The translations under genes were made by a program, and so were the position numbers. Shown piece by piece: positions 1 through 10,559 of a stretch of DNA of 64,000 nt (the stretch's first letter is position 1; each line of letters begins with the position of its first letter). Source of the DNA: Panagrolaimus kolymaensis (taxonomy: Eukaryota; Nematoda; Chromadorea; Rhabditida; Panagrolaimidae); the NCBI GenBank assembly GCA_028622995.1, contig JAJQJQ010000002.1:7316001-7380000 (forward strand), read 5' to 3'. The notes under the pieces are model-generated. The model searched no databases. It was not told the origin of the DNA and saw only the letters and a program-made list of their open reading frames with translations.

Positions 1-142
1 ACTATTTTTTTTGTTCGAATTTTCTTAAAACATTTCTCTAGCCCAACAACACTGTAAAGCATCGAGGTTTTTTATTTTCCCTTCATCAAATTTTTCATCC
101 AAACTATGTTTTATTTGTTTTGGATTTTAAGTAAATTCATAA
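1..142 (+). repeat. Representative satellite monomer (142 bp)
   Basis: First monomer, used as coordinate reference. Positions 1-13 are 'acta', eight T and g; 14-19 is the palindrome ttcgaa; 20-40 is AT-rich and includes the C/A/TT site at 36. Positions 41-67 form a core (gcccaacaacactg, then taaagcatcgagg) with about 52% G+C, against about 20% elsewhere. Positions 68-73 are a T6 run. Positions 82-87 and 94-99 are two copies of ttcatc, 12 bp apart. Positions 101-142 are AT-rich and include the T/G site at 109. The only two CpGs are at 16-17 and 63-64. The start is arbitrary because the array is periodic. No protein-binding box could be assigned with confidence. Confidence 0.95.
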
Positions 143-177
143 ACTATTTTTTTTGTTCGAATTTTCTTAAAACATTT
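101..177 (+). repeat. Degenerate direct subrepeat spanning the monomer junction
   Basis: Two neighbouring stretches look related. Both begin with 'aaactat' (window 101 and 141), continue with a T-rich run containing 'gtt', then 'attttaagtaaattcat' in the first and 'attttcttaaaacattt' in the second. Each is about 37-40 bp and they align with a few gaps. The similarity recurs in every monomer. It suggests the 142-bp unit grew partly by duplication of a shorter AT-rich element. Low complexity makes chance similarity a real alternative. Confidence 0.4.
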
Positions 178-1708
178 ATCTAGCCCAACAACACTGTAAA
201 GCATCGAGGTTTTTTATTTTCCCTTCATCAAATTTTTCATCCAAACTATGTTTTATTTGTTTTGGATTTTAAGTAAATTCATAAACTATTTTTTTTGTTC
301 GAATTTTCTTAAAACATTTTTTCTGGCCCAACAACACTGTAAAGCATCGAGGTTTTTTATTTTCCCTTCATCAAATTTTTCATCCAAACTATGTTTTATT
401 TGTTTTGGATTTTAAGTAAATTCATAAACTATTTTTTTTGTTCGAATTTTCTTAAAACATTTTTTCTAGCCCAACAACACTGTAAAGCATCGAGGTTTTT
501 TATTTTCCCTTCATCAAATTTTTCATCCAAACTATGTTTTATTTGTTTTGGATTTTAAGTAAATTCATAAACTATTTTTTTTGTTCGAATTTTCTTAAAA
601 CATTTCTCTAGCCCAACAACACTGTAAAGCATCGAGGTTTTTTATTTTCCCTTCATCAAATTTTTCATCCAAACTATGTTTTATTTGTTTTGGATTTTAA
701 GTAAATTCATAAACTATTTTTTTTGTTCGAATTTTATTAAAACATTTCTCTAGCCCAACAACACTGTAAAGCATCGAGGTTTTTTATTTTCCCTTCATCA
801 AATTTTTCATCCAAACTATGGTTTATTTGTTTTGGATTTTAAGTAAATTCATAAACTATTTTTTTTGTTCGAATTTTCTTAAAACATTTCTCTAGCCCAA
901 CAACACTGTAAAGCTTCGAGGTTTTTTATTTTCCCTTCATCAAATTTTTCATCCAAACTATGTTTTATTTGTTTTGGATTTTAAGTAAATTCATAAACTA
1001 TTTTTTTTGTTCGAATTTTCTTAAAACATTTCTCTAGCCCAACAACACTGTAAAGCATCGAGGTTTTTTATTTTCCCTTCATCAAATTTTTCATCCAAAC
1101 TATGTTTTATTTGTTTTGGATTTTAAGTAAACTCATAAACTATTTTTTTTGTTCGAATTTTCTTAAAACATTTTTTCTGGCCCAACAACACTGTAAAGCA
1201 TCGAGGTTTTTTATTTTCCCTTCATCAAATTTTTCATCCAAACTATGTTTTATTTGTTTTGGATTTTAAGTAAATTCATAAACTATTTTTTTTGTTCGAA
1301 TTTTCTTAAAACATTTTTTCTAGCCCAACAACACTGTAAAGCATCGAGGTTTTTTATTTTCCCTTCATCAAATTTTTCATCCAAACTATGTTTTATTTGT
1401 TTTGGATTTTAAGTAAATTCATAAACTATTTTTTTTGTTCGAATTTTCTTAAAACATTTCTCTAGCCCAACAACACTGTAAAGCATCGAGGTTTTTTATT
1501 TTCCCTTCATCAAATTTTTCATCCAAACTATGTTTTATTTGTTTTGGATTTTAAGTAAATTCATAAACTATTTTTTTTGTTCGAATTTTATTAAAACATT
1601 TCTCTAGCCCAACAACACTGTAAAGCATCGAGGTTTTTTATTTTCCCTTCATCAAATTTTTCATCCAAACTATGTTTTATTTGTTTTGGATTTTAAGTAA
1701 ATTCATAA

Positions 1709-3551
1709 ACTATTTTTTTTGTTCGAATTTTCTTAAAACATTTTTTCTAGCCCAACTACACTGTAAAGCATCGAGGTTTTTTATTTTCCCTTCATCAAAT
1801 TTTTCATCCAAACTATGTTTTATTTGTTTTGGATTTTAAGTAAATTCATAAACTATTTTTTTTGTTCGAATTTTCTTAAAACATTTCTCTAGCCCAACAA
1901 CACTGTAAAGCATCGAGGTTTTTTATTTTCCCTTCATCAAATTTTTCATCCAAACTATGGTTTATTTGTTTTGGATTTTAAGTAAATTCATAAACTATTT
2001 TTTTTGTTCGAATTTTCTTAAAACATTTCTCTAGCCCAACAACACTGTAAAGCATCGAGGTTTTTTATTTTCCCTTCATCAAATTTTTCATCCAAACTAT
2101 GGTTTATTTGTTTTGGATTTTAAGTAAATTCATAAACTATTTTTTTTGTTCGAATTTTCTTAAAACATTTCTCTAGCCCAACAACACTGTAAAGCATCGA
2201 GGTTTTTTATTTTCCCTTCATCAAATTTTTCATCCAAACTATGGTTTATTTGTTTTGGATTTTAAGTAAATTCATAAACTATTTTTTTTGTTCGAATTTT
2301 CTTAAAACATTTCTCTAGCCCAACAACACTGTAAAGCTTCGAGGTTTTTTATTTTCCCTTCATCAAATTTTTTATCCAAACTATGTTTTATTTGTTTTGG
2401 ATTTTAAGTAAATTCATAAACTATTTTTTTTGTTCGAATTTTCTTAAAACATTTCTCTAGCCCAACAACACTGTAAAGCTCCGAGGTTTTTTATTTTCCC
2501 TTCATCAAATTTTTCATCCAAACTATGTTTTATTTGTTTTGGATTTTAAGTAAATTCATAAACTATTTTTTTTGTTCGAATTTTCTTAAAACATTTCTCT
2601 AGCCCAACAACTCTGTAAAGCATCGAGGTTTTTTATTTTCCCTTCATCAAATTTTTCATCCAAACTATGGTTTATTTGTTTTGGATTTTAAGTAAATTCA
2701 TAAACTATTGTTTTGTTCGAATTTTCATAAAACATTTATCTAGCCCAACAACACTGTAAAGCATCGAGGTTTTTTATTTTCCCTTCATCAAATTTTTCAT
2801 CCAAACTATGTTTTATTTGTTTTGGATTTTAAGTAAATTCATAAACTATTGTTTTGTTCGAATTTTCTTAAAACATTTATCTAGCCCAACAACACTGTAA
2901 AGCATCGAGGTTTTTTATTTTCCCTTCATCAAATTTTTCATCCAAACTATGGTTTATTTGTTTTGGATTTTAAGTAAATTCATAAACTATTGTTTTGTTC
3001 GAATTTTCATAAAACATTTATCTAGCCCAACAACACTGTAAAGCATCGAGGTTTTTTATTTTCCCTTCATCAAATTTTTCATCCAAACTATGTTTTATTT
3101 GTTTTGGATTTTAAGTAAATTCATAAACTATTGTTTTGTTCGAATTTTCTTAAAACATTTATCTAGCCCAACAACACTGTAAAGCATCGAGGTTTTTTAT
3201 TTTCCCTTCATCAAATTTTTCATCCAAACTATGTTTTATTTGTTTTGGATTTTAAGTAAATTCATAAACTATTTTTTTTGTTCGAATTTTCTTAAAACAT
3301 TTATCTAGCCCAACAACACTGTAAAGCATCGAGGTTTTTTATTTTCCCTTCATCAAATTTTTCATCCAAACTATGTTTTATTTGTTTTGGATTTTAAGTA
3401 AATTCATAAACTATTTTTTTTGTTCGAATTTTCTTAAAACATTTATCTAGCCCAACAACACTGTAAAGCATCGAGGTTTTTTATTTTCCCTTCATCAAAT
3501 TTTTCATCCAAACTATGTTTTATTTGTTTTGGATTTTAAGTAAATTCATAA
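1709..3551 (+). repeat. Block B copy 1: 13-monomer HOR, 1843 bp
   Basis: Thirteen monomers in a distinctive order: TT36 with 'caactacactg'; three C36/109G; 'gcttcgagg'; 'gctccgagg'; 'aactctg'; four G-interrupted T-tract monomers of 141 bp, two of them with 'ttcataaaac'; and two A36 monomers. The whole series recurs immediately downstream. Compared with copy 2, I find two differences: T at 2373 where copy 2 has C, and T at 3376 where copy 2 has G (5219). It is a recent tandem segmental duplication inside the satellite, or an assembly duplication. Confidence 0.93.
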
Positions 3552-5394
3552 ACTATTTTTTTTGTTCGAATTTTCTTAAAACATTTTTTCTAGCCCAACT
3601 ACACTGTAAAGCATCGAGGTTTTTTATTTTCCCTTCATCAAATTTTTCATCCAAACTATGTTTTATTTGTTTTGGATTTTAAGTAAATTCATAAACTATT
3701 TTTTTTGTTCGAATTTTCTTAAAACATTTCTCTAGCCCAACAACACTGTAAAGCATCGAGGTTTTTTATTTTCCCTTCATCAAATTTTTCATCCAAACTA
3801 TGGTTTATTTGTTTTGGATTTTAAGTAAATTCATAAACTATTTTTTTTGTTCGAATTTTCTTAAAACATTTCTCTAGCCCAACAACACTGTAAAGCATCG
3901 AGGTTTTTTATTTTCCCTTCATCAAATTTTTCATCCAAACTATGGTTTATTTGTTTTGGATTTTAAGTAAATTCATAAACTATTTTTTTTGTTCGAATTT
4001 TCTTAAAACATTTCTCTAGCCCAACAACACTGTAAAGCATCGAGGTTTTTTATTTTCCCTTCATCAAATTTTTCATCCAAACTATGGTTTATTTGTTTTG
4101 GATTTTAAGTAAATTCATAAACTATTTTTTTTGTTCGAATTTTCTTAAAACATTTCTCTAGCCCAACAACACTGTAAAGCTTCGAGGTTTTTTATTTTCC
4201 CTTCATCAAATTTTTCATCCAAACTATGTTTTATTTGTTTTGGATTTTAAGTAAATTCATAAACTATTTTTTTTGTTCGAATTTTCTTAAAACATTTCTC
4301 TAGCCCAACAACACTGTAAAGCTCCGAGGTTTTTTATTTTCCCTTCATCAAATTTTTCATCCAAACTATGTTTTATTTGTTTTGGATTTTAAGTAAATTC
4401 ATAAACTATTTTTTTTGTTCGAATTTTCTTAAAACATTTCTCTAGCCCAACAACTCTGTAAAGCATCGAGGTTTTTTATTTTCCCTTCATCAAATTTTTC
4501 ATCCAAACTATGGTTTATTTGTTTTGGATTTTAAGTAAATTCATAAACTATTGTTTTGTTCGAATTTTCATAAAACATTTATCTAGCCCAACAACACTGT
4601 AAAGCATCGAGGTTTTTTATTTTCCCTTCATCAAATTTTTCATCCAAACTATGTTTTATTTGTTTTGGATTTTAAGTAAATTCATAAACTATTGTTTTGT
4701 TCGAATTTTCTTAAAACATTTATCTAGCCCAACAACACTGTAAAGCATCGAGGTTTTTTATTTTCCCTTCATCAAATTTTTCATCCAAACTATGGTTTAT
4801 TTGTTTTGGATTTTAAGTAAATTCATAAACTATTGTTTTGTTCGAATTTTCATAAAACATTTATCTAGCCCAACAACACTGTAAAGCATCGAGGTTTTTT
4901 ATTTTCCCTTCATCAAATTTTTCATCCAAACTATGTTTTATTTGTTTTGGATTTTAAGTAAATTCATAAACTATTGTTTTGTTCGAATTTTCTTAAAACA
5001 TTTATCTAGCCCAACAACACTGTAAAGCATCGAGGTTTTTTATTTTCCCTTCATCAAATTTTTCATCCAAACTATGTTTTATTTGTTTTGGATTTTAAGT
5101 AAATTCATAAACTATTTTTTTTGTTCGAATTTTCTTAAAACATTTATCTAGCCCAACAACACTGTAAAGCATCGAGGTTTTTTATTTTCCCTTCATCAAA
5201 TTTTTCATCCAAACTATGGTTTATTTGTTTTGGATTTTAAGTAAATTCATAAACTATTTTTTTTGTTCGAATTTTCTTAAAACATTTATCTAGCCCAACA
5301 ACACTGTAAAGCATCGAGGTTTTTTATTTTCCCTTCATCAAATTTTTCATCCAAACTATGTTTTATTTGTTTTGGATTTTAAGTAAATTCATAA
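3552..5394 (+). repeat. Block B copy 2: 13-monomer HOR, 1843 bp
   Basis: This copy has the same thirteen variant monomers in the same order as 1709-3551, at an offset of exactly 1843 bp. It includes the HindIII-creating variant (4177-4182, against 2334-2339) and the alternating 'cataaaac' and 'cttaaaac' G-tract monomers. Apparent identity is above 99.8%, with only positions 4216 and 5219 differing from their partners. The right edge at 5395 coincides with the first monomer carrying the 13-bp internal duplication. Confidence 0.93.
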
Positions 5395-7821
5395 ACTATT
5401 TTTTTTGTTCGAATTTTCTTAAAACATTTTCTTAAAACATTTTTTCTAGCCCAACAACACTGTAAAGCATCGAGGTTTTTTATTTTCCCTTCATCAAATT
5501 TTTCATCCAAACTATGTTTTATTTGTTTTGGATTTTAAGTAAATTCATAAACTATTTTTTTTGTTCGAATTTTCTTAAAACATTTATCTAGCCCAACAAC
5601 ACTGTAAAGCATCGAGGTTTTTTATTTTCCCTTCATCAAATTTTTCATCCAAACTATGTTATATTTGTTTTGGATTTTAAGTAAATTCATAAACTATTTT
5701 TTTTGTTCGAATTTTCTTAAAACATTTCTCTAGCCCAACAACACTGTAAAGCATCGAGGTTTTTTATTTTCCCTTCATCAAATTTTTCATACAAACTATG
5801 GTTTATTTGTTTTGGATTTTAAGTAAATTCATAAACTATTTTTTTTGTTCGAATTTTCTTAAAACATTTCTCTAGCCCAACAACACTGTAAAGCATCGAG
5901 GTTTTTTATTTTCCCTTCATCAAATTTTTCATCCAAACTATGGTTTATTTGTTTTGGATTTTAAGTAAATTCATAAACTATTTTTTTTGTTCGAATTTTC
6001 TTAAAACATTTCTCTAGCCCAACAACACTGTAAAGCATCGAGGTTTTTTATTTTCCCTTCATCAAATTTTTCATCCAAACTATGTATAATTTGTTTTGGA
6101 TTTTAAGTAAATTCATAAACTATTTTTTTTGTTCGAATTTTCTTAAAACATTTCTCTAGCCCAACAACACTGTAAAGCATCGAGGTTTTTTATTTTCCCT
6201 TCATCAAATTTTTCATCCAAACTATGTTTTATTTGTTTTGGATTTTAAGTAAATTCATAAACTATTTTTTTTGTTCGAATTTTCTTAAAACATTTATCTA
6301 GCCCAACAACACTGTAAAGCATCGAGGTTTTTTATTTTCCCTTCATCAAATTTTTCATCCAAACTATGTATAATTTGTTTTGGATTTTAAGTAAATTCAT
6401 AAACTATTTTTTTTGTTCGAATTTTCTTAAAACATTTCTCTAGCCCAACAACACTGTAAAGCATCGAGGTTTTTTATTTTCCCTTCATCAAATTTTTCAT
6501 CCAAACTATGGTTTATTTGTTTTGGATTTTAAGTAAATTCATAAACTATTTTTTTTGTTCGAATTTTCTTAAAACATTTCTCTAGCCCAACAACACTGTA
6601 AAGCATCGAGGTTTTTTATTTTCCCTTCATCAAATTTTTCATCCAAACTATGTTTTATTTGTTTTGGATTTTAAGTAAATTCATAAACTATTTTTTTTGT
6701 TCGAATTTTCTTAAAACATTTATCTAGCCCAACAACACTGTAAAGCATCGAGGTTTTTTATTTTCCCTTCATCAAATTTTTCATCCAAACTATGGTTTAT
6801 TTGTTTTGGATTTTAAGTAAATTTATAAACTATTGTTTTGTTCGAATTTTCTTAAAACATTTATCTAGCCCAACAACACTGTAAAGCATCGAGGTTTTTT
6901 ATTTTCCCTTCATCAAATTTTTCATCCAAACTATTGTTTATTTGTTTTGGATTTTAAGTAAATTCATAAACTATTTTTTTTGTTCGAATTTTCTTAAAAC
7001 ATTTCTCTAGCCCAACAACACTGTAAGGCATCGAGGTTTTTTATTTTCCCTTCATCAAATTTTTCATCCAAACTATGTTTTATTTGTTTTGGATTTTAAG
7101 TAAATTCATAAACTATTTTTTTTGTTCGAATTTTCTTAAAACATTTATCTAGCCCAACAACACTGTAAAGCATCGAGGTTTTTTATTTTCCCTTCATCAA
7201 GATTTTCATCCAAACTATGTTTTATTTGTTTTGGATTTTAAGTAAATTCATAAACTATTTTTTTTGTTCGAATTTTCTTAAAACATTTCTCTAGCCCAAC
7301 AACACTGTAAAGCATCGAGGTTTTTTATTTTCCCTTCATCAAATTTTTCATCCAAACTATGGTTTATTTGTTTTGGATTTTAAGTAAATTCATAAACTAT
7401 TTTTTTTGTTCGAATTTTCTTAAAACATTTCTCTAGCCCAACAACACTGTAAAGCATCGAGGTTTTTTATTTTCCCTTCATCAAATTTTTCATCCAAACT
7501 ATGGTTTATTTGTTTTGGATTTTAAGTAAATTCATAAACTATTTTTTTTGTTCGAATTTTCTTAAAACATTTCTCTAGCCCAACAACACTGTAAAGCATC
7601 GAGGTTTTTTATTTTCCCTTCATCAAATTTTTCATCCAAACTATGTTTTATTTGTTTTGGATTTTAAGTAAATTCATAAACTATTTTTTTTGTTCGAATT
7701 TTCTTAAAACATTTATCTAGCCCAACAACACTGTAAAGCATCGAGGTTTTTTATTTTCCCTTCATCAAATTTTTCATCCAAACTATGGTTTATTTGTTTT
7801 GGATTTTAAGTAAATTCATAA
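5395..7821 (+). repeat. Block C: mixed monomers with singleton variants
   Basis: Seventeen monomers. The first (5395-5550) has the 13-bp duplication and is 156 bp. Others carry private changes: 'gttata' at 108-113 (5693 upstream unit), 'catacaaac' (99A, monomer at 5693), 'gtataattt' (monomers at 5977 and 6261), 'aaatttat' near 6820, 'ctattgttta' near 6932, 'gtaaggcat' near 7024 and 'catcaagatt' near 7200. A weak 7-monomer echo (6403 against 7396, 993 bp) pairs C36/109G, C36/109T and A36/109G units. There are no genes. Confidence 0.85.
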
Positions 7822-10559
7822 ACTATTTTTTTTGTTCGAATTTTCTTAAAACATTTTCTTAAAACATTTTTTCTAGCCCAACAACACTGTAAAGCATCGA
7901 GGTTTTTTATTTTCCCTTCATCAAATTTTTCATCCAAACTATGTTATATTTGTTTTGGATTTTAAGTAAATTCATAAACTATTTTTTTTGTTCGAATTTT
8001 CTTAAAACATTTTCTTAAAACATTTTTTCTAGCCCAACAACACTGTAAAGCATCGAGGTTTTTTATTTTCCCTTCATCAAATTTTTCATCCAAACTATGT
8101 TTTATTTGTTTTGGATTTTAAGTAAATTCATAAACTATTTTTTTTGTTCGAATTTTCTTAAAACATTTTCTTAAAACATTTTTTCTAGCCCAACAACACT
8201 GTAAAGCATCGAGGTTTTTTATTTTCCCTTCATCAAATTTTTCATCCAAACTATGTTATATTTGTTTTGGATTTTAAGTAAATTCATAAACTATTTTTTT
8301 TGTTCGAATTTTCTTAAAACATTTATCTACCCCAACAACACTGTAAAGCATCGAGGTTTTTTATTTTCCCTTCATCAAATTTTTCATCCAAACTATGTTT
8401 TATTTGTTTTGGATTTTAAGTAAATTCATAAACTATTTTTTTTGTTCGAATTTTCTTAAAACATTTTCTTAAAACATTTTTTCTAGCCCAACAACACTGT
8501 AAAGCATCGAGGTTTTTTATTTTCCCTTCATCAAATTTTTCATCCAAACTATGTTATATTTGTTTTGGATTTTAAGTAAATTCATAAACTATTTTTTTTG
8601 TTCGAATTTTCTTAAAACATTTATCTAGCCCAACAACACTGTAAAGCATCGAGGTTTTTTATTTTCCCTTCATCAAATTTTTCATCCAAACTATGGTTTA
8701 TTTGTTTTGGATTTTAAGTAAATTCATAAACTATTTTTTTTGTTCGAATTTTCTTAAAACATTTTCTTAAAACATTTTTTCTAGCCCAACAACACTGTAA
8801 AGCATCGAGGTTTTTTATTTTCCCTTCATCAAATTTTTCATCCAAACTATGTTATATTTGTTTTGGATTTTAAGTAAATTCATAAACTATTTTTTTTGTT
8901 CGAATTTTCTTAAAACATTTTCTTAAAACATTTTTTCTAGCCCAACAACACTGTAAAGCATCGAGGTTTTTTATTTTCCCTTCATCAAATTTTTCATCCA
9001 AACTATGTTTTATTTGTTTTGGATTTTAAGTAAATTCATAAACTATTTTTTTTGTTCGAATTTTCTTAAAACATTTTCTTAAAACATTTTTTCTAGCCCA
9101 ACAACACTGTAAAGCATCGAGGTTTTTTATTTTCCCTTCATCAAATTTTTCATCCAAACTATGTTATATTTGTTTTGGATTTTAAGTAAATTCATAAACT
9201 ATTTTTTTTGTTCGAATTTTCTTAAAACATTTATCTAGCCCAACAACACTGTAAAGCATCGAGGTTTTTTATTTTCCCTTCATCAAATTTTTCATCCAAA
9301 CTATGTTATATTTGTTTTGGATTTTAAGTAAATTCATAAACTATTTTTTTTGTTCGAATTTTCTTAAAACATTTATCTAGCCCAACAACACTGTAAAGCA
9401 TCGAGGTTTTTTATTTTCCCTTCATCAAATTTTTCATCCAAACTATGGTTTATTTGTTTTGGATTTTAAGTAAATTCATAAACTATTTTTTTTGTTCGAA
9501 TTTTCTTAAAACATTTTCTTAAAACATTTTTTCTAGCCCAACAACACTGTAAAGCATCGAGGTTTTTTATTTTCCCTTCATCAAATTTTTCATCCAAACT
9601 ATGTTATATTTGTTTTGGATTTTAAGTAAATTCATAAACTATTTTTTTTGTTCGAATTTTCTTAAAACATTTATCTAGCCCAACAACACTGTAAAGCATC
9701 GAGGTTTTTTATTTTCCCTTCATCAAATTTTTCATCCAAACTATGGTTTATTTGTTTTGGATTTTAAGTAAATTCATAAACTATTTTTTTTGTTCGAATT
9801 TTCTTAAAACATTTTCTTAAAACATTTTTTCTAGCCCAACAACACTGTAAAGCATCGAGGTTTTTTATTTTCCCTTCATCAAATTTTTCATCCAAACTAT
9901 GTTATATTTGTTTTGGATTTTAAGTAAATTCATAAACTATTTTTTTTGTTCGAATTTTCTTAAAACATTTTCTTAAAACATTTTTTCTAGCCCAACAACA
10001 CTGTAAAGCATCGAGGTTTTTTATTTTCCCTTCATCAAATTTTTCATCCAAACTATGTTTTATTTGTTTTGGATTTTAAGTAAATTCATAAACTATTTTT
10101 TTTGTTCGAATTTTCTTAAAACATTTTCTTAAAACATTTTTTCTAGCCCAACAACACTGTAAAGCATCGAGGTTTTTTATTTTCCCTTCATCAAATTTTT
10201 CATCCAAACTATGTTATATTTGTTTTGGATTTTAAGTAAATTCATAAACTATTTTTTTTGTTCGAATTTTCTTAAAACATTTTCTTAAAACATTTTTTCT
10301 AGCCCAACAACACTGTAAAGCATCGAGGTTTTTTATTTTCCCTTCATCAAATTTTTCATCCAAACTATGTTTTATTTGTTTTGGATTTTAAGTAAATTCA
10401 TAAACTATTTTTTTTGTTCGAATTTTCTTAAAACATTTTCTTAAAACATTTTTTCTAGCCCAACAACACTGTAAAGCATCGAGGTTTTTTATTTTCCCTT
10501 CATCAAATTTTTCATCCAAACTATGTTATATTTGTTTTGGATTTTAAGTAAATTCATAA
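7822..10559 (+). repeat. Block D: monomers with a 13-bp internal duplication (156 bp)
   Basis: Thirteen of eighteen monomers here are 156 bp (starts 7822, 7978, 8134, 8432, 8730, 8886, 9042, 9482, 9780, 9936, 10092, 10248, 10404). Each has a second tandem copy of 'cttaaaacatttt'. All are on the TT36 background. In runs of long monomers, 'gttata' (111A) and 'gtttta' alternate, making a 312-bp dimer HOR (7822-8289, 8730-9197, 9780-10559). Ordinary A36 monomers separate the runs. A larger unit repeats at 1050 bp (8432 against 9482). The duplicated 13-mer is bounded by TTTT on both sides, as expected for replication slippage. Confidence 0.95.

Larger units (their letters stand above)
1..1708 (+). 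repeat. Block A: 6-monomer HOR, 854 bp, two copies
   Basis: Twelve monomers. Monomers 3-6 (285-854) and 9-12 (1139-1708) share the same ordered variants at an 854-bp offset: a TT36 monomer with 'tctggccc' (40G), a second TT36 monomer, a C36 monomer, then a C36 monomer with 'ttattaaaac' (24A). They differ at monomer position 109 of the last unit. Monomers 1-2 and 7-8 match less well; monomer 7 carries a HindIII-creating 61T and monomer 8 has 'aaactcat'. This is best read as a 6-mer unit duplicated once and then slightly diverged. Confidence 0.8.

Noticed and set aside
14..30. CENP-B box-like motif (gttcg at monomer 13-17)
   Set aside because: Only the TTCG part fits. The essential A and the CGGG half of the motif are missing.
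5977..6402. 'tatgtataat' variants resembling a bacterial -10 or TATA box
   Set aside because: They are two monomers with point changes in an AT-rich satellite. There is no -35 element, downstream gene or other promoter context.
5395..10559. Mobile element insertion as the source of the longer monomers
   Set aside because: The extra 13 bp is an exact tandem copy of adjacent satellite sequence. There are no terminal repeats, target-site duplications or foreign sequence.
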